This document shows, in pieces, positions 1-5,321 of a stretch of 5,637 nucleotides of DNA. The notes beneath the pieces were generated by a model that worked only from the letters and a program-made list of their open reading frames with translations, was not told the origin of the DNA and did no database searches. The DNA comes from an uncultured Propionibacteriaceae bacterium. GTDB taxonomy: Bacteria > Actinomycetota > Actinomycetes > Propionibacteriales > Propionibacteriaceae. Where the stretch lies: positions 1 through 5,637 of the forward strand of contig CAKZHP010000040.1 in the NCBI GenBank assembly GCA_936924635.1. The letters run 5' to 3'. How positions within the stretch are numbered: the first letter of the stretch is position 1; every line of letters starts with the position of its first letter. The translations under genes were made by a program, and so were the position numbers.

Positions 1-332
1 GCGAAGACGTGGAAGACCAACCGTCCTCCTGGGGAGGTCGTGTCGATCGTCTCCTGCAGGGACCGGAACCCCACGCCGCGGTCGGATAGGACCTGCAGCT
101 GGTCGATCAGGTGCCGGATCGACCGGCCCAGCCGATCCAGGCGCCACACCACCAGGGTGTCCCCTGGACGCAGCTGGTCGAGCAGCTTGTCCAGCTCGGG
201 GCGCTGCTGCAGCGATCCGGAGATCGTGTCGACGAACACCCGGTAGCACCCCGCCCGATTCAGGGCGTCGATCTGCAACGCCGCGTCCTGATCAGCGGTG
301 GACACGCGCGCGTACCCCAGCAGATGCCCCAC
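1..332 (-). CDS. Serine recombinase (resolvase/invertase family), N-terminal part, runs off left edge
   Basis: The minus-strand frame read from a GTG at 332 gives 110 codons of a small serine recombinase and is cut by the window edge. Visible motifs are the nucleophile block GYARVST (Ser11, with Arg9), and DRLGRS at residues 66-71 with the conserved Asp66, Arg67 and Arg70 of the resolvase active site. The conserved LDKLLDQLRPGDTLVVWRLD segment lies just before it. The C-terminal helix-turn-helix that binds the recombination site must lie outside the window. Family members resolve cointegrates or invert DNA through a Ser-DNA covalent intermediate. The frame stays open well upstream of 332 (an in-frame GTG lies at 431), so the start is uncertain; I chose 332 because the catalytic domain normally begins a few residues before YARVS. 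No convincing ribosome binding site is seen at either start. It supports a mobile-element origin for the neighbouring mercury genes. Confidence 0.9.
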   Translation of the reverse strand, partial: MGHLLGYARVSTADQDAALQIDALNRAGCYRVFVDTISGSLQQRPELDKLLDQLRPGDTLVVWRLDRLGRSIRHLIDQLQVLSDRGVGFRSLQETIDTTSPGGRLVFHVF

Positions 333-395
333 CGGTCGAGCGTAGCGAAACTCATCCCCACCGGGAAGTTCCGAACCGTAGATTTCGGCACTGAG

Positions 396-458
396 TTCCG
401 CTACACGATCCGGGTCGATGTCAGACCTCACCGGAATCTCGACTCCGGTGTAGCGGAA
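396..458. repeat. Perfect 11-bp inverted repeat upstream of the resolvase, candidate res-type site
   Basis: TTCCGCTACAC at 396-406 is repeated exactly in inverse orientation as GTGTAGCGGAA at 448-458, with a 41-bp spacer. A related copy, GTAGCGAAAC, lies at 343-352, about 10 bases outside the proposed resolvase start. Small serine resolvases act at res sites made of several paired subsites next to their own gene, so placement fits. The spacing has not been matched to any characterised res site, so this is inference. Confidence 0.45.
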
Positions 459-471
459 ACGTTCGTTTCCG
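454..471. repeat. Perfect 7-bp palindrome with 4-bp centre next to the res-like repeat
   Basis: CGGAAAC-GTTC-GTTTCCG forms a perfect inverted repeat. It shares its left arm with the GTGTAGCGGAA repeat arm at 448-458, so the two structures overlap. It could be one dimer-binding subsite for the resolvase, or an operator for its autoregulation. Confidence 0.4.
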
Positions 472-704
472 GCGATGGCGTGAGACGGTCGGCGGCAGCG
501 CCTGGTTCGGCTCAGCGCGGAACGGCGGGCGGCCCAGAGCGCCCAGCCGCCGCCAGGTGTAGAACCGGGCGTGTGGCTGAGCTCGGCGGCATGGGGCCGA
601 AGCTGGCCACAGCATCCGGGTCGCGAGCGACAGTGCCGGGTTTGGTGCGGTCAGCACATAGCGCGGCCGGAATGACAGCGGGGGCGTCGAGGGCGCTGGA
701 CCGG

Positions 705-2093
705 TCAGGCGCAGCAGGACGTCGGCAAATGGTTGCGGAACAGCCCTGCGGCGATCCGCAGGCTCTCGGCCATGGTCAGGTAGGGCGCCCAGGTGTCTGC
801 GAGGTCGTCGACCGTCATGCCGGTTCTGATGGCGTAGGTCGCGGCGAGCATGATCTCGCCGGCACCGTCGGCGAGGGCGTGCACCCCCAGGACCTTGCCT
901 GTTGTGGCGTCGGCGACGATCTTCACGGCCCCTCGGGTGTCGCGGTTGACCAGGGCGCGCGGGACCTCTGAGAGGTTCAGTACTCGGGACCTGCAGTCGT
1001 GGCCGCGCTCGAGGGTCTCCTTCTCGCTCAGCCCGGCCGAGGCGAGCTGGGGGTTGGTGAAGACCACGGTGGGCAGGCCGGTGTAGTCGACCCGCGCCCC
1101 AGGACCGTCCGGGCCGGTCAGTGCGTTGGTGGCGGCGGCGCGGCCTGCGGCGGCGGCGACGTAGACGTACTGCGGGGCACCGGACACGTCGCCTGCGGCG
1201 TAGACGCGCGGGTTGGTCGTGCGCTGGAACTCATCCGTGACGACGAAACCCCGCTCGTCGACGTCGACGCCGGCTGCGGCGAGCCCCAGCCCGTCGGTGC
1301 GGGCCGTGCGACCGGTGGCGATCAGCAGCCGTTCTGCGCGGACGGCAGCACCCGAGGCGGCCCGTACGACGACCTCGCCTCCGTCGACCGAGACGGCGAC
1401 GGCGTGCTCCTCGAGGACACCGATGCCGTCCTCGGCAAAGACCGCACGCAGGCGTTCGGCCAGCTCCGGCTCGGCCCGGGGGGCCACGCGCCCGACCAGG
1501 GACACCCTCGCACCGAGACGGGCCAAGAGCTGCGCCTGCTCGAGCCCGACGTAGCCGCCACCGATCACCACCAGGGACCTCGGCACCTGCTCGAGTTCCA
1601 TGGCCGTCGTCGACGTCAACCAGTCCACGCTGTCCAGACCCGCCAGCTCGGGCACCGCCGGCGCGGCCCCGGTGGCCACCACGTACGCCTGGGCGCGCAG
1701 CGGCTCGCCGTCGACCGCGAGCGTGTCGCGATCGAGGAACCTGGCGTGCCCAGGCACGACCTCGAACGCATAGGCGGCGGCGACGTGGGCGTACTTCGTA
1801 CTGCGCATGCGCTCGACGAGCTCGTCCTTCTGGTGAACCAGCGCTCGTAGGTCTACGCCACCTGCGGACGTGGGAGCGCCGTCGAAGGGATTGGTCAGGG
1901 CGGAGTGTCGGGCGCCGGCGGCCGCCAGGAGCGTCTTGGACGGCACGCAGCCGATGTTCACGCAGGTCCCACCGAGAACGCCGCGCTCGATCAGGACCAC
2001 GGTGTGCCCAGTCTGCCGAGCGGTGATCGCAGCCGCCATCGCCGCACCACCGGAGCCGACCACCGCCAGGTCCACGTCATAGCCCGCGCTCAT
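705..2093 (-). CDS. merA: Mercury(II) reductase MerA, short form without HMA domain
   Basis: This 462-residue flavoprotein reduces Hg(II) to volatile Hg(0) in the cytoplasm using NADPH. In order, it shows an N-terminal FAD-binding GSGGAA (13-18), the redox-active CVNIGC pair (Cys44 and Cys49) followed by VPSK, ATG at 140-142, an NAD(P)-binding IGGGYVGLE (177-185), LIATGR (257-262) and YAAGDV (298-303). The C-terminus carries YLTMAE (Tyr438) and the vicinal pair Cys460-Cys461 in SCCA. That C-terminal Cys pair passes Hg(II) to the active site and separates MerA from other pyridine nucleotide-disulfide oxidoreductases; Tyr181 and Tyr438 match the substrate tyrosines known in the family. It lacks the HMA-like N-terminal domain of Tn501 MerA. 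I chose ATG 2093 over the longer frame to 2162 because a GAAGGGA ribosome site (minus strand, 2100-2106) sits six bases upstream and the longer start would overlap the operator. It diverges from merR. Confidence 0.97.
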   Translation of the reverse strand: MSAGYDVDLAVVGSGGAAMAAAITARQTGHTVVLIERGVLGGTCVNIGCVPSKTLLAAAGARHSALTNPFDGAPTSAGGVDLRALVHQKDELVERMRSTKYAHVAAAYAFEVVPGHARFLDRDTLAVDGEPLRAQAYVVATGAAPAVPELAGLDSVDWLTSTTAMELEQVPRSLVVIGGGYVGLEQAQLLARLGARVSLVGRVAPRAEPELAERLRAVFAEDGIGVLEEHAVAVSVDGGEVVVRAASGAAVRAERLLIATGRTARTDGLGLAAAGVDVDERGFVVTDEFQRTTNPRVYAAGDVSGAPQYVYVAAAAGRAAATNALTGPDGPGARVDYTGLPTVVFTNPQLASAGLSEKETLERGHDCRSRVLNLSEVPRALVNRDTRGAVKIVADATTGKVLGVHALADGAGEIMLAATYAIRTGMTVDDLADTWAPYLTMAESLRIAAGLFRNHLPTSCCA

Positions 2094-2130
2094 GCCAGAT
2101 CCCTTCGTCGTCGGTCCTGCTCCAGGCGCC

Positions 2131-2162
2131 AGCCTGGACCTTCTAGCGCACTGGAAGGTCAA
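2131..2162 (-). promoter_or_regulatory. MerR-type operator/promoter between merA and merR
   Basis: An imperfect 22-bp palindrome occupies 2138-2159 (plus-strand arms ACCTTCTAGCG and, inverted, ACCTTCCAGTG; 9 of 11 positions agree). On the minus strand, TTGACC at 2157-2162 is a good -35 element and overlaps the palindrome edge. A weak -10, CAGGCT (2131-2136), follows after 20 bp. A spacer longer than 17 bp filled by an ACCTTCC-type dyad is the hallmark of MerR-family activated promoters, where the metal-bound regulator untwists the DNA. The promoter faces merA. On the plus strand a TAGGCT at 2169-2174, 17 bases before the merR start, may serve merR. Confidence 0.75.
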
Positions 2163-2191
2163 GGCCGGTAGGCTCGGCAGCTGGAGGCGAT

Positions 2192-2581
2192 GTGCGTATC
2201 GGAGAGCTGGCCCAGGCGAGCGGCACCACGACCAAGACGCTGCGCTACTACGAACAGGCAGGGCTCCTCCCGGCGCCCGAGCGCACCACCACCGGCTACC
2301 GCGACTACGAGCCCGCGACCCTCCAGCGACTGAACTTCATCCGCCGTGGTCAGGCCGCCGGCCTGACCCTGGCGCAGATCCGAGAGGTGCTGCACGTACG
2401 AGACGCCGGTGCGGCGCCCTGCCACCACGTCCGCCAGCTGCTCGACAGCCGCGTCCACCAGCTCGACCGCCAGATCGCGGACCTTCAGGCGCTGCGCGAG
2501 AACGTCACCGAGCTGCGAGACGCCGCCGCCGCACCTGACCCCGGGGCCTGCGACCCGACCGACGTCTGTCGGTACCTCTGA
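2192..2581 (+). CDS. merR: MerR-family mercury/heavy-metal responsive regulator
   Basis: This 129-residue regulator has the MerR winged-helix start RIGELAQASGTTTKTLRYYE, then the wing GYRDY (35-39), and LNFIRRGQAAGLTLAQI (47-63). A dimerisation coiled coil covers about residues 79-110. Three cysteines, Cys77 at the start of the coiled coil and Cys120 and Cys126 near the C-terminus, match the layout of the three Hg(II)-binding cysteines in MerR, where one subunit supplies the first and the partner the other two. ZntR and PbrR share a similar layout, so metal choice rests mainly on divergence from merA. The GTG start at 2192 is supported by GGAGG at 2183-2187. An ATG at 2190 is in another frame. 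It is likely to repress and, with metal, activate merA from the shared operator. It ends convergently with cadD. Confidence 0.92.
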   Translation: MRIGELAQASGTTTKTLRYYEQAGLLPAPERTTTGYRDYEPATLQRLNFIRRGQAAGLTLAQIREVLHVRDAGAAPCHHVRQLLDSRVHQLDRQIADLQALRENVTELRDAAAAPDPGACDPTDVCRYL

Positions 2582-2695
2582 GCCGCGACCGCCGTCCGCG
2601 CATCGGCAGCAGGCCAGGGGGCGGCCGAGAACCGTGACCGGCAATCGCCCGCCGACGATGACCTTCTCCGCCGCCACCGGGAACGGCCAACGGCT

Positions 2696-3289
2696 CTACA
2701 GCCCGAAGGCGCCGCCCTCGAGGAGGATGACGATGCCCAGTCCGATCAGGACGAGGGGGAACAGGACGTGTTCCCAGCGTTCGAGGACTTCGGCGATGGG
2801 TCGTCGGGTGGCGACGTACCTGGCGGCCAGGACGAGCACGGCGACCAGGGCGAGGAACACGACGGCGTTCGCGGCGGTCGCGGCGGGGCCGACGGTGAGG
2901 AAGACCGGGACGTAGACGCCGATGTTGTCGCCGCCGTTGGCGAAGGTGACCGCTGCGACGGTCCAGACGGCGACGGCCTTGCCCGGGTCGTCACCGTCGT
3001 CGTCGCGGCCACGCCAGGCCCGCCAGGCGGCGTAGAGGCCCAGGAGCAGGGGTATGAGTCCGAAGTAGGCGATGGCGTCTTCAGGCAGGAAGGCGTTGGC
3101 GCCGAGTGCGACCAGGACGGAGGCGATGAGGATGGCGCCGAAGCCGAGGTACTGCCCGGCGATGATCTCGGCGGTGGTGCCTGGGGCGCCGGTGCCGCGG
3201 GCGAATAACAGTGAGAGCACGATGATGTCGTCGATGTTGGTCACGAGGAACAGACCGACGGCCTGCAGGACGGCTACGGCCAAGTCCAT
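2696..3289 (-). CDS. cadD: CadD-family cadmium resistance transporter
   Basis: This 197-residue integral membrane protein has the two signature motifs of the CadD family: TNIDD near the first helix (17-21) and NGGDNIGVYVPVF (118-130). GLIPLLLGL lies at 77-85. About five hydrophobic helices are visible, at roughly 3-29, 42-66, 73-92, 105-130 and 135-157, plus a C-terminal one near 172-192. A cytosolic-looking acidic loop, RDDDGDD, spans 95-101. CadD proteins (LysE superfamily) confer cadmium resistance by export from the cytoplasm. I chose ATG 3289 because GAAAGG lies at 3297-3302, seven bases upstream, and because the 39-residue extension to 3406 is a low-complexity, non-membrane segment absent from family members. 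It diverges from the CmtR-like ArsR gene, which is the obvious candidate regulator, and faces merR tail to tail over a 114-bp gap in which I see no clear terminator hairpin. Confidence 0.93.
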   Translation of the reverse strand: MDLAVAVLQAVGLFLVTNIDDIIVLSLLFARGTGAPGTTAEIIAGQYLGFGAILIASVLVALGANAFLPEDAIAYFGLIPLLLGLYAAWRAWRGRDDDGDDPGKAVAVWTVAAVTFANGGDNIGVYVPVFLTVGPAATAANAVVFLALVAVLVLAARYVATRRPIAEVLERWEHVLFPLVLIGLGIVILLEGGAFGL

Positions 3290-3354
3290 CGAGGGGCCTT
3301 TCGGTTGGTTGCGGTGCGAGGCCCGCGCGCTACTCGCGGCTGTGGCCGGGGCGG

Positions 3355-3413
3355 CCGATAGATCGGACACAGCAGCCTCCAGAGCCCGACCGGGTCGAAC
3401 CCACACCCGATAG
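3355..3413. repeat. CCGATAG repeats in the cadD/arsR intergenic region, candidate operators
   Basis: CCGATAG occurs at 3355-3361 and again at 3407-3413, 52 bases apart, close to five DNA turns. The first copy is part of a perfect palindrome CCGAT-AG-ATCGG (3355-3366). The second runs into TAG-GCG-CTA (3411-3419), which overlaps the -10 box of the ArsR gene. ArsR-family repressors bind such dyads over promoters, so these could coordinate both divergent genes. This is inference from position. Confidence 0.35.
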
Positions 3414-3430
3414 GCGCTAGCATCGACCCA
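3395..3430 (+). promoter_or_regulatory. Leaderless promoter of the CmtR-like regulator
   Basis: TAGCAT at 3418-3423 fits the actinobacterial TANNNT -10 and lies exactly six bases before ATG 3430, so transcription would begin at or next to the start codon. No Shine-Dalgarno sequence is present, as expected for a leaderless mRNA. A weak -35, TCGAAC (3395-3400), lies 17 bp upstream. Arms GGGTCGA (3392-3398) and TCGACCC (3423-3429) bracket the promoter as an inverted repeat. Confidence 0.55.
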
Positions 3431-3819
3431 TGCCGATGATCACCGCAAGTCCTGATGTAAGTGGCCGGGCCGAGCTCGCGCCCGCAGGGGCGTTGTTCCG
3501 AGGCCTGGGCGACCCGACGCGCCTGGCGCTGGTGCGCCGCCTGGCGAGGGGCGAGGCGCGGGTCGTGGACCTGTGCACCGAGCTGGGCCTGAGCCAGTCC
3601 ACCGTGTCCTCACACCTGGCCTGCCTGCGGGACTGCGGGTTGGTCGACTACCGCGCGCAGGGACGCGCGTCGGTCTACCACCTGACCCGCCCGGAGCTGA
3701 TGGACCTTCTCGCTGTGGCCGAGGGCCTGCTGGCCGCGACCGGCAACGCTGTGGCCTTGTGCCCCACCTACGCAAGTCCCACCACCTCTGACCCGATCGC
3801 CAAGGAGAGTGCACGATGA
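3430..3819 (+). CDS. cmtR: CmtR-like ArsR/SmtB-family cadmium/lead-sensing repressor
   Basis: This 129-residue winged-helix repressor has LGDPTRLALVRRL (26-38) and the recognition helix region LSQSTVSSHLACLRDCGLV (54-72). Cys65 and Cys69 in ACLRDCGL, plus Cys111 in ALCPTY, match the three Cd/Pb ligands of Mycobacterium tuberculosis CmtR (Cys57, Cys61, Cys102). That is a different metal site from the alpha3N site of CadC. An extra Cys49 lies in DLCTELG. Proteins of this class leave DNA when Cd(II) or Pb(II) binds. The stop overlaps the next start by ATGA at 3816-3819, so the gene led an operon whose second gene is now only a remnant. It diverges from cadD and may control it. ATG 3430 is preferred to the in-frame ATG at 3436 because of the -10 spacing. 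The name rests on the cysteine pattern. Confidence 0.9.
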   Translation: MPMITASPDVSGRAELAPAGALFRGLGDPTRLALVRRLARGEARVVDLCTELGLSQSTVSSHLACLRDCGLVDYRAQGRASVYHLTRPELMDLLAVAEGLLAATGNAVALCPTYASPTTSDPIAKESAR

Positions 3820-3900
3820 GCGACGCCTGCGGCTGCAGCGACGACGAGACCACCCCCGGCGGCGAGGAAGCCGAGGAGCACGAGGCCGAGCGGCTGCGGT
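3816..3900 (+). pseudogene. N-terminal remnant of a metal resistance protein, probably a heavy-metal P-type ATPase
   Basis: About 28 codons begin at ATG 3816, overlapping the ArsR stop by ATGA, with a strong ribosome site AAGGAG at 3802-3807, eight bases upstream. The residues start MSDACGC, a short Cys motif, followed by an acidic Glu/Asp-rich run ending in ERLRSV. Such Cys-rich, acidic heads precede the first membrane helix of actinobacterial cadmium/lead P-type ATPases; that identification is from memory of the family and is not proven by so short a piece. No membrane helix, DKTG phosphorylation loop or other ATPase domain follows. From about 3885-3905 the coding signal switches by one frame to lspA. 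The frame from 3816 stays open to 4256 but its later residues are a Ser/Pro/Arg-rich shadow of lspA. The right boundary given is approximate. Confidence 0.7.
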
Positions 3901-4165
3901 CGGTGTGGTCGCCTGGCGGACCGGCGCCGCTCTTTCGCGCGGGCGGTTGCCTGCCCTCGCCCTGGTCCTGGGTGGGGCGATCGCGAACGTCGTGGACCGG
4001 GCTGGGGACGGGGTGGTCACCGACTACCTGCACAGCGGGTGGTTCCCGACCTTCAACATCGCCGACACCGCGATCGTCACCGGCGTCGCTTTGCTGGTGC
4101 TGGTCACCCTGCGCCACCCGACACCCGCAACACCGAGCGGGGACGGCACGAGCGGGATCGGGTGA
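3890..4165 (+). pseudogene. lspA: C-terminal fragment of signal peptidase II (LspA)
   Basis: In the frame ending at TGA 4165, about 91 codons give the C-terminal half of lipoprotein signal peptidase. A hydrophobic helix is followed by LVLGGAIANVVDRA and VTDYLHSGWFPTFNIADTAIVTG, then a last membrane helix. NVVDR and FNIAD hold both catalytic aspartates. Missing are the first ~80 residues of the usual 150-180, including the first helices and the conserved Asn-x-Gly-(Ala)-Phe block. The frame can be read upstream to a GTG at 3809, but there it only shadows the ATPase remnant and that GTG is one base from the ribosome site, so I do not accept it as an intact gene. LspA paralogues follow Pb/Cd ATPases in metal resistance operons (PbrC beside PbrA), which explains the association. 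Most likely inactive, because the N-terminal half of the membrane core is gone. Confidence 0.85.
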
Positions 4166-4217
4166 GTGGCACTCGCGCGGGCCTCGCGTCGGTAGTGGCC
4201 ACCAGCACAATCGGCGG

Positions 4218-4253
4218 CCGATGCTCACATCAACGTTTGCTACCATGACCGCA
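4218..4253 (+). promoter_or_regulatory. Leaderless promoter and CadO-like operator of cadC
   Basis: TACCAT at 4241-4246 lies exactly six bases before ATG 4253, the same geometry as the CmtR-like gene, and there is no Shine-Dalgarno sequence. No good -35 is visible. The spacer region holds CTCACATCAACGTTTGCT (4224-4241). This resembles, from memory, the staphylococcal CadC operator core CTCAAATAAATATTTGAA, sharing CTCA, AT, AA and TTTG in register despite the very different base composition. Binding there would block RNA polymerase. A perfect palindrome ATCGGC-G-GCCGAT (4210-4222) lies just upstream. Confidence 0.55.
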
Positions 4254-4648
4254 TGACGGCCGAGGCGTGCGACCTGCTGTGCCTGGACGTGGCGCGCGCC
4301 GAGTCGGTCCGCGCAGCCCTGCCGAAGGCGCACCGCTCCCAGGCGATGGCGCTTACTGCCAAGGCACTGGCGGACCCGGTGCGCCTTCGCACGGCAACGG
4401 CCCTGGCCCTCGGGGCCGAGCTGTGCGTCTGCGATCTGGCGTGGGTCGTCGGCGCCGCGCCGAACCTGGTCTCGCACCACCTGCGCGTTCTGCGCCGCGC
4501 CGGCCTGGTGACCTCCCGCCGGCACGGCAAGCTGGTCATGTGCCGGCTGACCTCCCAGGGCGCGGCGCTACTGGACGCCCTGGGCGTCGCCGCACCGGGT
4601 GAGAGTCTGTGGGCGGAGCCGTCTGAGCTGATCACCGCTCGTGGATGA
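4253..4648 (+). CDS. cadC: CadC-like ArsR/SmtB-family Cd/Pb/Zn-responsive repressor
   Basis: This 131-residue winged-helix protein has an N-terminal arm with CDLLCLD (Cys6, Cys10) and ELCVCDLAW in helix 3 (Cys58, Cys60). The four cysteines fall at nearly the same positions as Cys7, Cys11, Cys58 and Cys60 of plasmid pI258 CadC, the alpha3N site that binds Cd(II), Pb(II) and Bi(III). ALADPVRLRTATAL (38-51) and the recognition helix NLVSHHLRVLRRAGLV (71-86) follow, then the wing RRHGKLVMCRL. CadC normally represses a cadmium ATPase; here the next gene is a thioredoxin-like protein whose GTG start overlaps this stop by eight bases. The start rests on a TACCAT box six bases upstream and on keeping both N-terminal cysteines. 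The ATGA at 4253-4256 also ends the out-of-frame reading from 3816. It has a different sensing site from the ArsR protein at 3430. Confidence 0.93.
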   Translation: MTAEACDLLCLDVARAESVRAALPKAHRSQAMALTAKALADPVRLRTATALALGAELCVCDLAWVVGAAPNLVSHHLRVLRRAGLVTSRRHGKLVMCRLTSQGAALLDALGVAAPGESLWAEPSELITARG

Positions 4649-5321
4649 GCCGACCGCGGCCGGCGGACCTCCGGTCCAGGGATCGCCCGCACGGGCACGG
4701 CCGCGCCGGCCACTGACCGGCCCGCGGGTGATCCTCCTGGTCCTGGTCCTGGTCCTCGTCACTGGAGGCGTGGTGGCGGTCCAGCTCACCGGCTTCCTGT
4801 CGGCGGGCCAAGGCGCGGCGCTCGGGGGGTCCTCAGTGACTGCGGGCAGCAGGACGGTGACGGAGTACGCACCTGAGGACCGGGCTGGACCGGTGGCACT
4901 GTCGGGAACCGGGCTGACTGGTGAGGCGATCGACATCGCCGCATGGCGCGGCGACGTCGTGGTGATCAACGTGTGGGGTTCGTGGTGTGCGCCGTGCCGG
5001 GAGGAGGCGCCGATCCTTGCCGCCACGTCGGCTGCATACGCGAACCAGGGAGTGCGGTTCGTCGGGGTCAACGTGCGCGACAATCCGGCCGCGGCGATCG
5101 CGTTCGAGGACAGCTACGGGATCACCTACCCGAGCATCGACGACAGGAATGGCAAGGCCCTGCTGAGCCTGGCCGATCACCTCCCCGGAGCCGGGGTCCC
5201 GGTGACCCTGCTCCTGGACCGTGACGGGAGGCCGGCGGCGCGCGTCCTCGGCGCGGTGCAGGAGTCGACCCTGACCGCCCTGCTGGACACGGTCCTGGCC
5301 GAGCCCGCCACGTCGTCGTGA
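4641..5321 (+). CDS. Membrane-anchored TlpA/ResA-like thiol-disulfide oxidoreductase
   Basis: This 226-residue protein begins with a basic, Pro-rich cytosolic head ending RPRRPLTGPR (to residue 29). An uncleaved-looking membrane anchor follows (about 30-49, VILLVLVLVLVTGG then VVAV), then a linker and an extracytoplasmic thioredoxin fold. The active site is WCAPC (115-119) in VVVINVWGSWCAPCREEAP, FVGVNVRD lies at 140-147, and GVPVT (185-189) carries the cis-proline Pro187. Family members reduce disulfides outside the membrane, classically on apocytochrome c, drawing electrons from CcdA. The GTG start at 4641 overlaps the cadC stop (4646-4648) by eight bases, and its own stop overlaps the ccdA start by GTGA, so the three genes are probably translationally coupled. 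No in-frame ATG exists near the start and the ribosome site is weak. Specific substrate unknown; being downstream of a metal sensor suggests repair or reduction of metal-bound thiols (inference). Confidence 0.92.
   Translation: MDEPTAAGGPPVQGSPARARPRRPLTGPRVILLVLVLVLVTGGVVAVQLTGFLSAGQGAALGGSSVTAGSRTVTEYAPEDRAGPVALSGTGLTGEAIDIAAWRGDVVVINVWGSWCAPCREEAPILAATSAAYANQGVRFVGVNVRDNPAAAIAFEDSYGITYPSIDDRNGKALLSLADHLPGAGVPVTLLLDRDGRPAARVLGAVQESTLTALLDTVLAEPATSS

Larger units (their letters stand above)
333..704. other. Gene-free stretch between resolvase and merA
   Basis: No frame on either strand in these 372 bases gives a protein I recognise. Long open frames exist on both strands but look like GC-driven chance frames: they are rich in Arg, Pro, Ser and Ala, show no domain motif, and run into neighbouring genes. 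The part next to the resolvase (about 338-471) is lower in GC than the surroundings and holds several inverted repeats built on GTAGCGGAAAC, described separately. The part next to merA (about 480-704) shows no clear rho-independent terminator or transposon terminal repeat by eye. It may be a decayed element remnant or the regulatory and recombination region of the resolvase. Confidence 0.6.

Noticed and set aside
421..657. Minus-strand 78-codon frame in the gap between merA and the resolvase
   Set aside because: It has no recognised motif or ribosome site, is rich in Arg and Pro, and overlaps the inverted repeats; not supported as a gene.
111..971. Long plus-strand open frame crossing the resolvase and the merA 3' end
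   Set aside because: It lies antisense to two well-supported genes, has no domain motif, and is rich in Arg, Gly and Ala, as expected for a shadow frame in high-GC DNA.
2094..2162. 23-residue N-terminal extension of MerA from an ATG at 2162
   Set aside because: It would be encoded within the -35 element and operator; the ATG at 2093 has a good ribosome site and matches the family's start.
2582..2695. Possible bidirectional terminator between merR and cadD
   Set aside because: The region is GC-rich with short complementary runs, but I found no clean hairpin followed by a T-tract on either strand.
3290..3406. 39-residue N-terminal extension of CadD
   Set aside because: It is polar, Ala/Ser-rich sequence before the first membrane helix, unlike the family, and the ATG at 3289 has its own ribosome site.
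3809..4165. Intact 118-residue signal peptidase II starting at GTG 3809
   Set aside because: The first ~27 codons are a shadow of the ATPase remnant, the start is one base from the ribosome site, and the N-terminal half of LspA is absent.
3440..4525. Long minus-strand frame opposite both ArsR genes and the lspA remnant
   Set aside because: It is antisense to clear coding sequence, low in complexity and without motifs.
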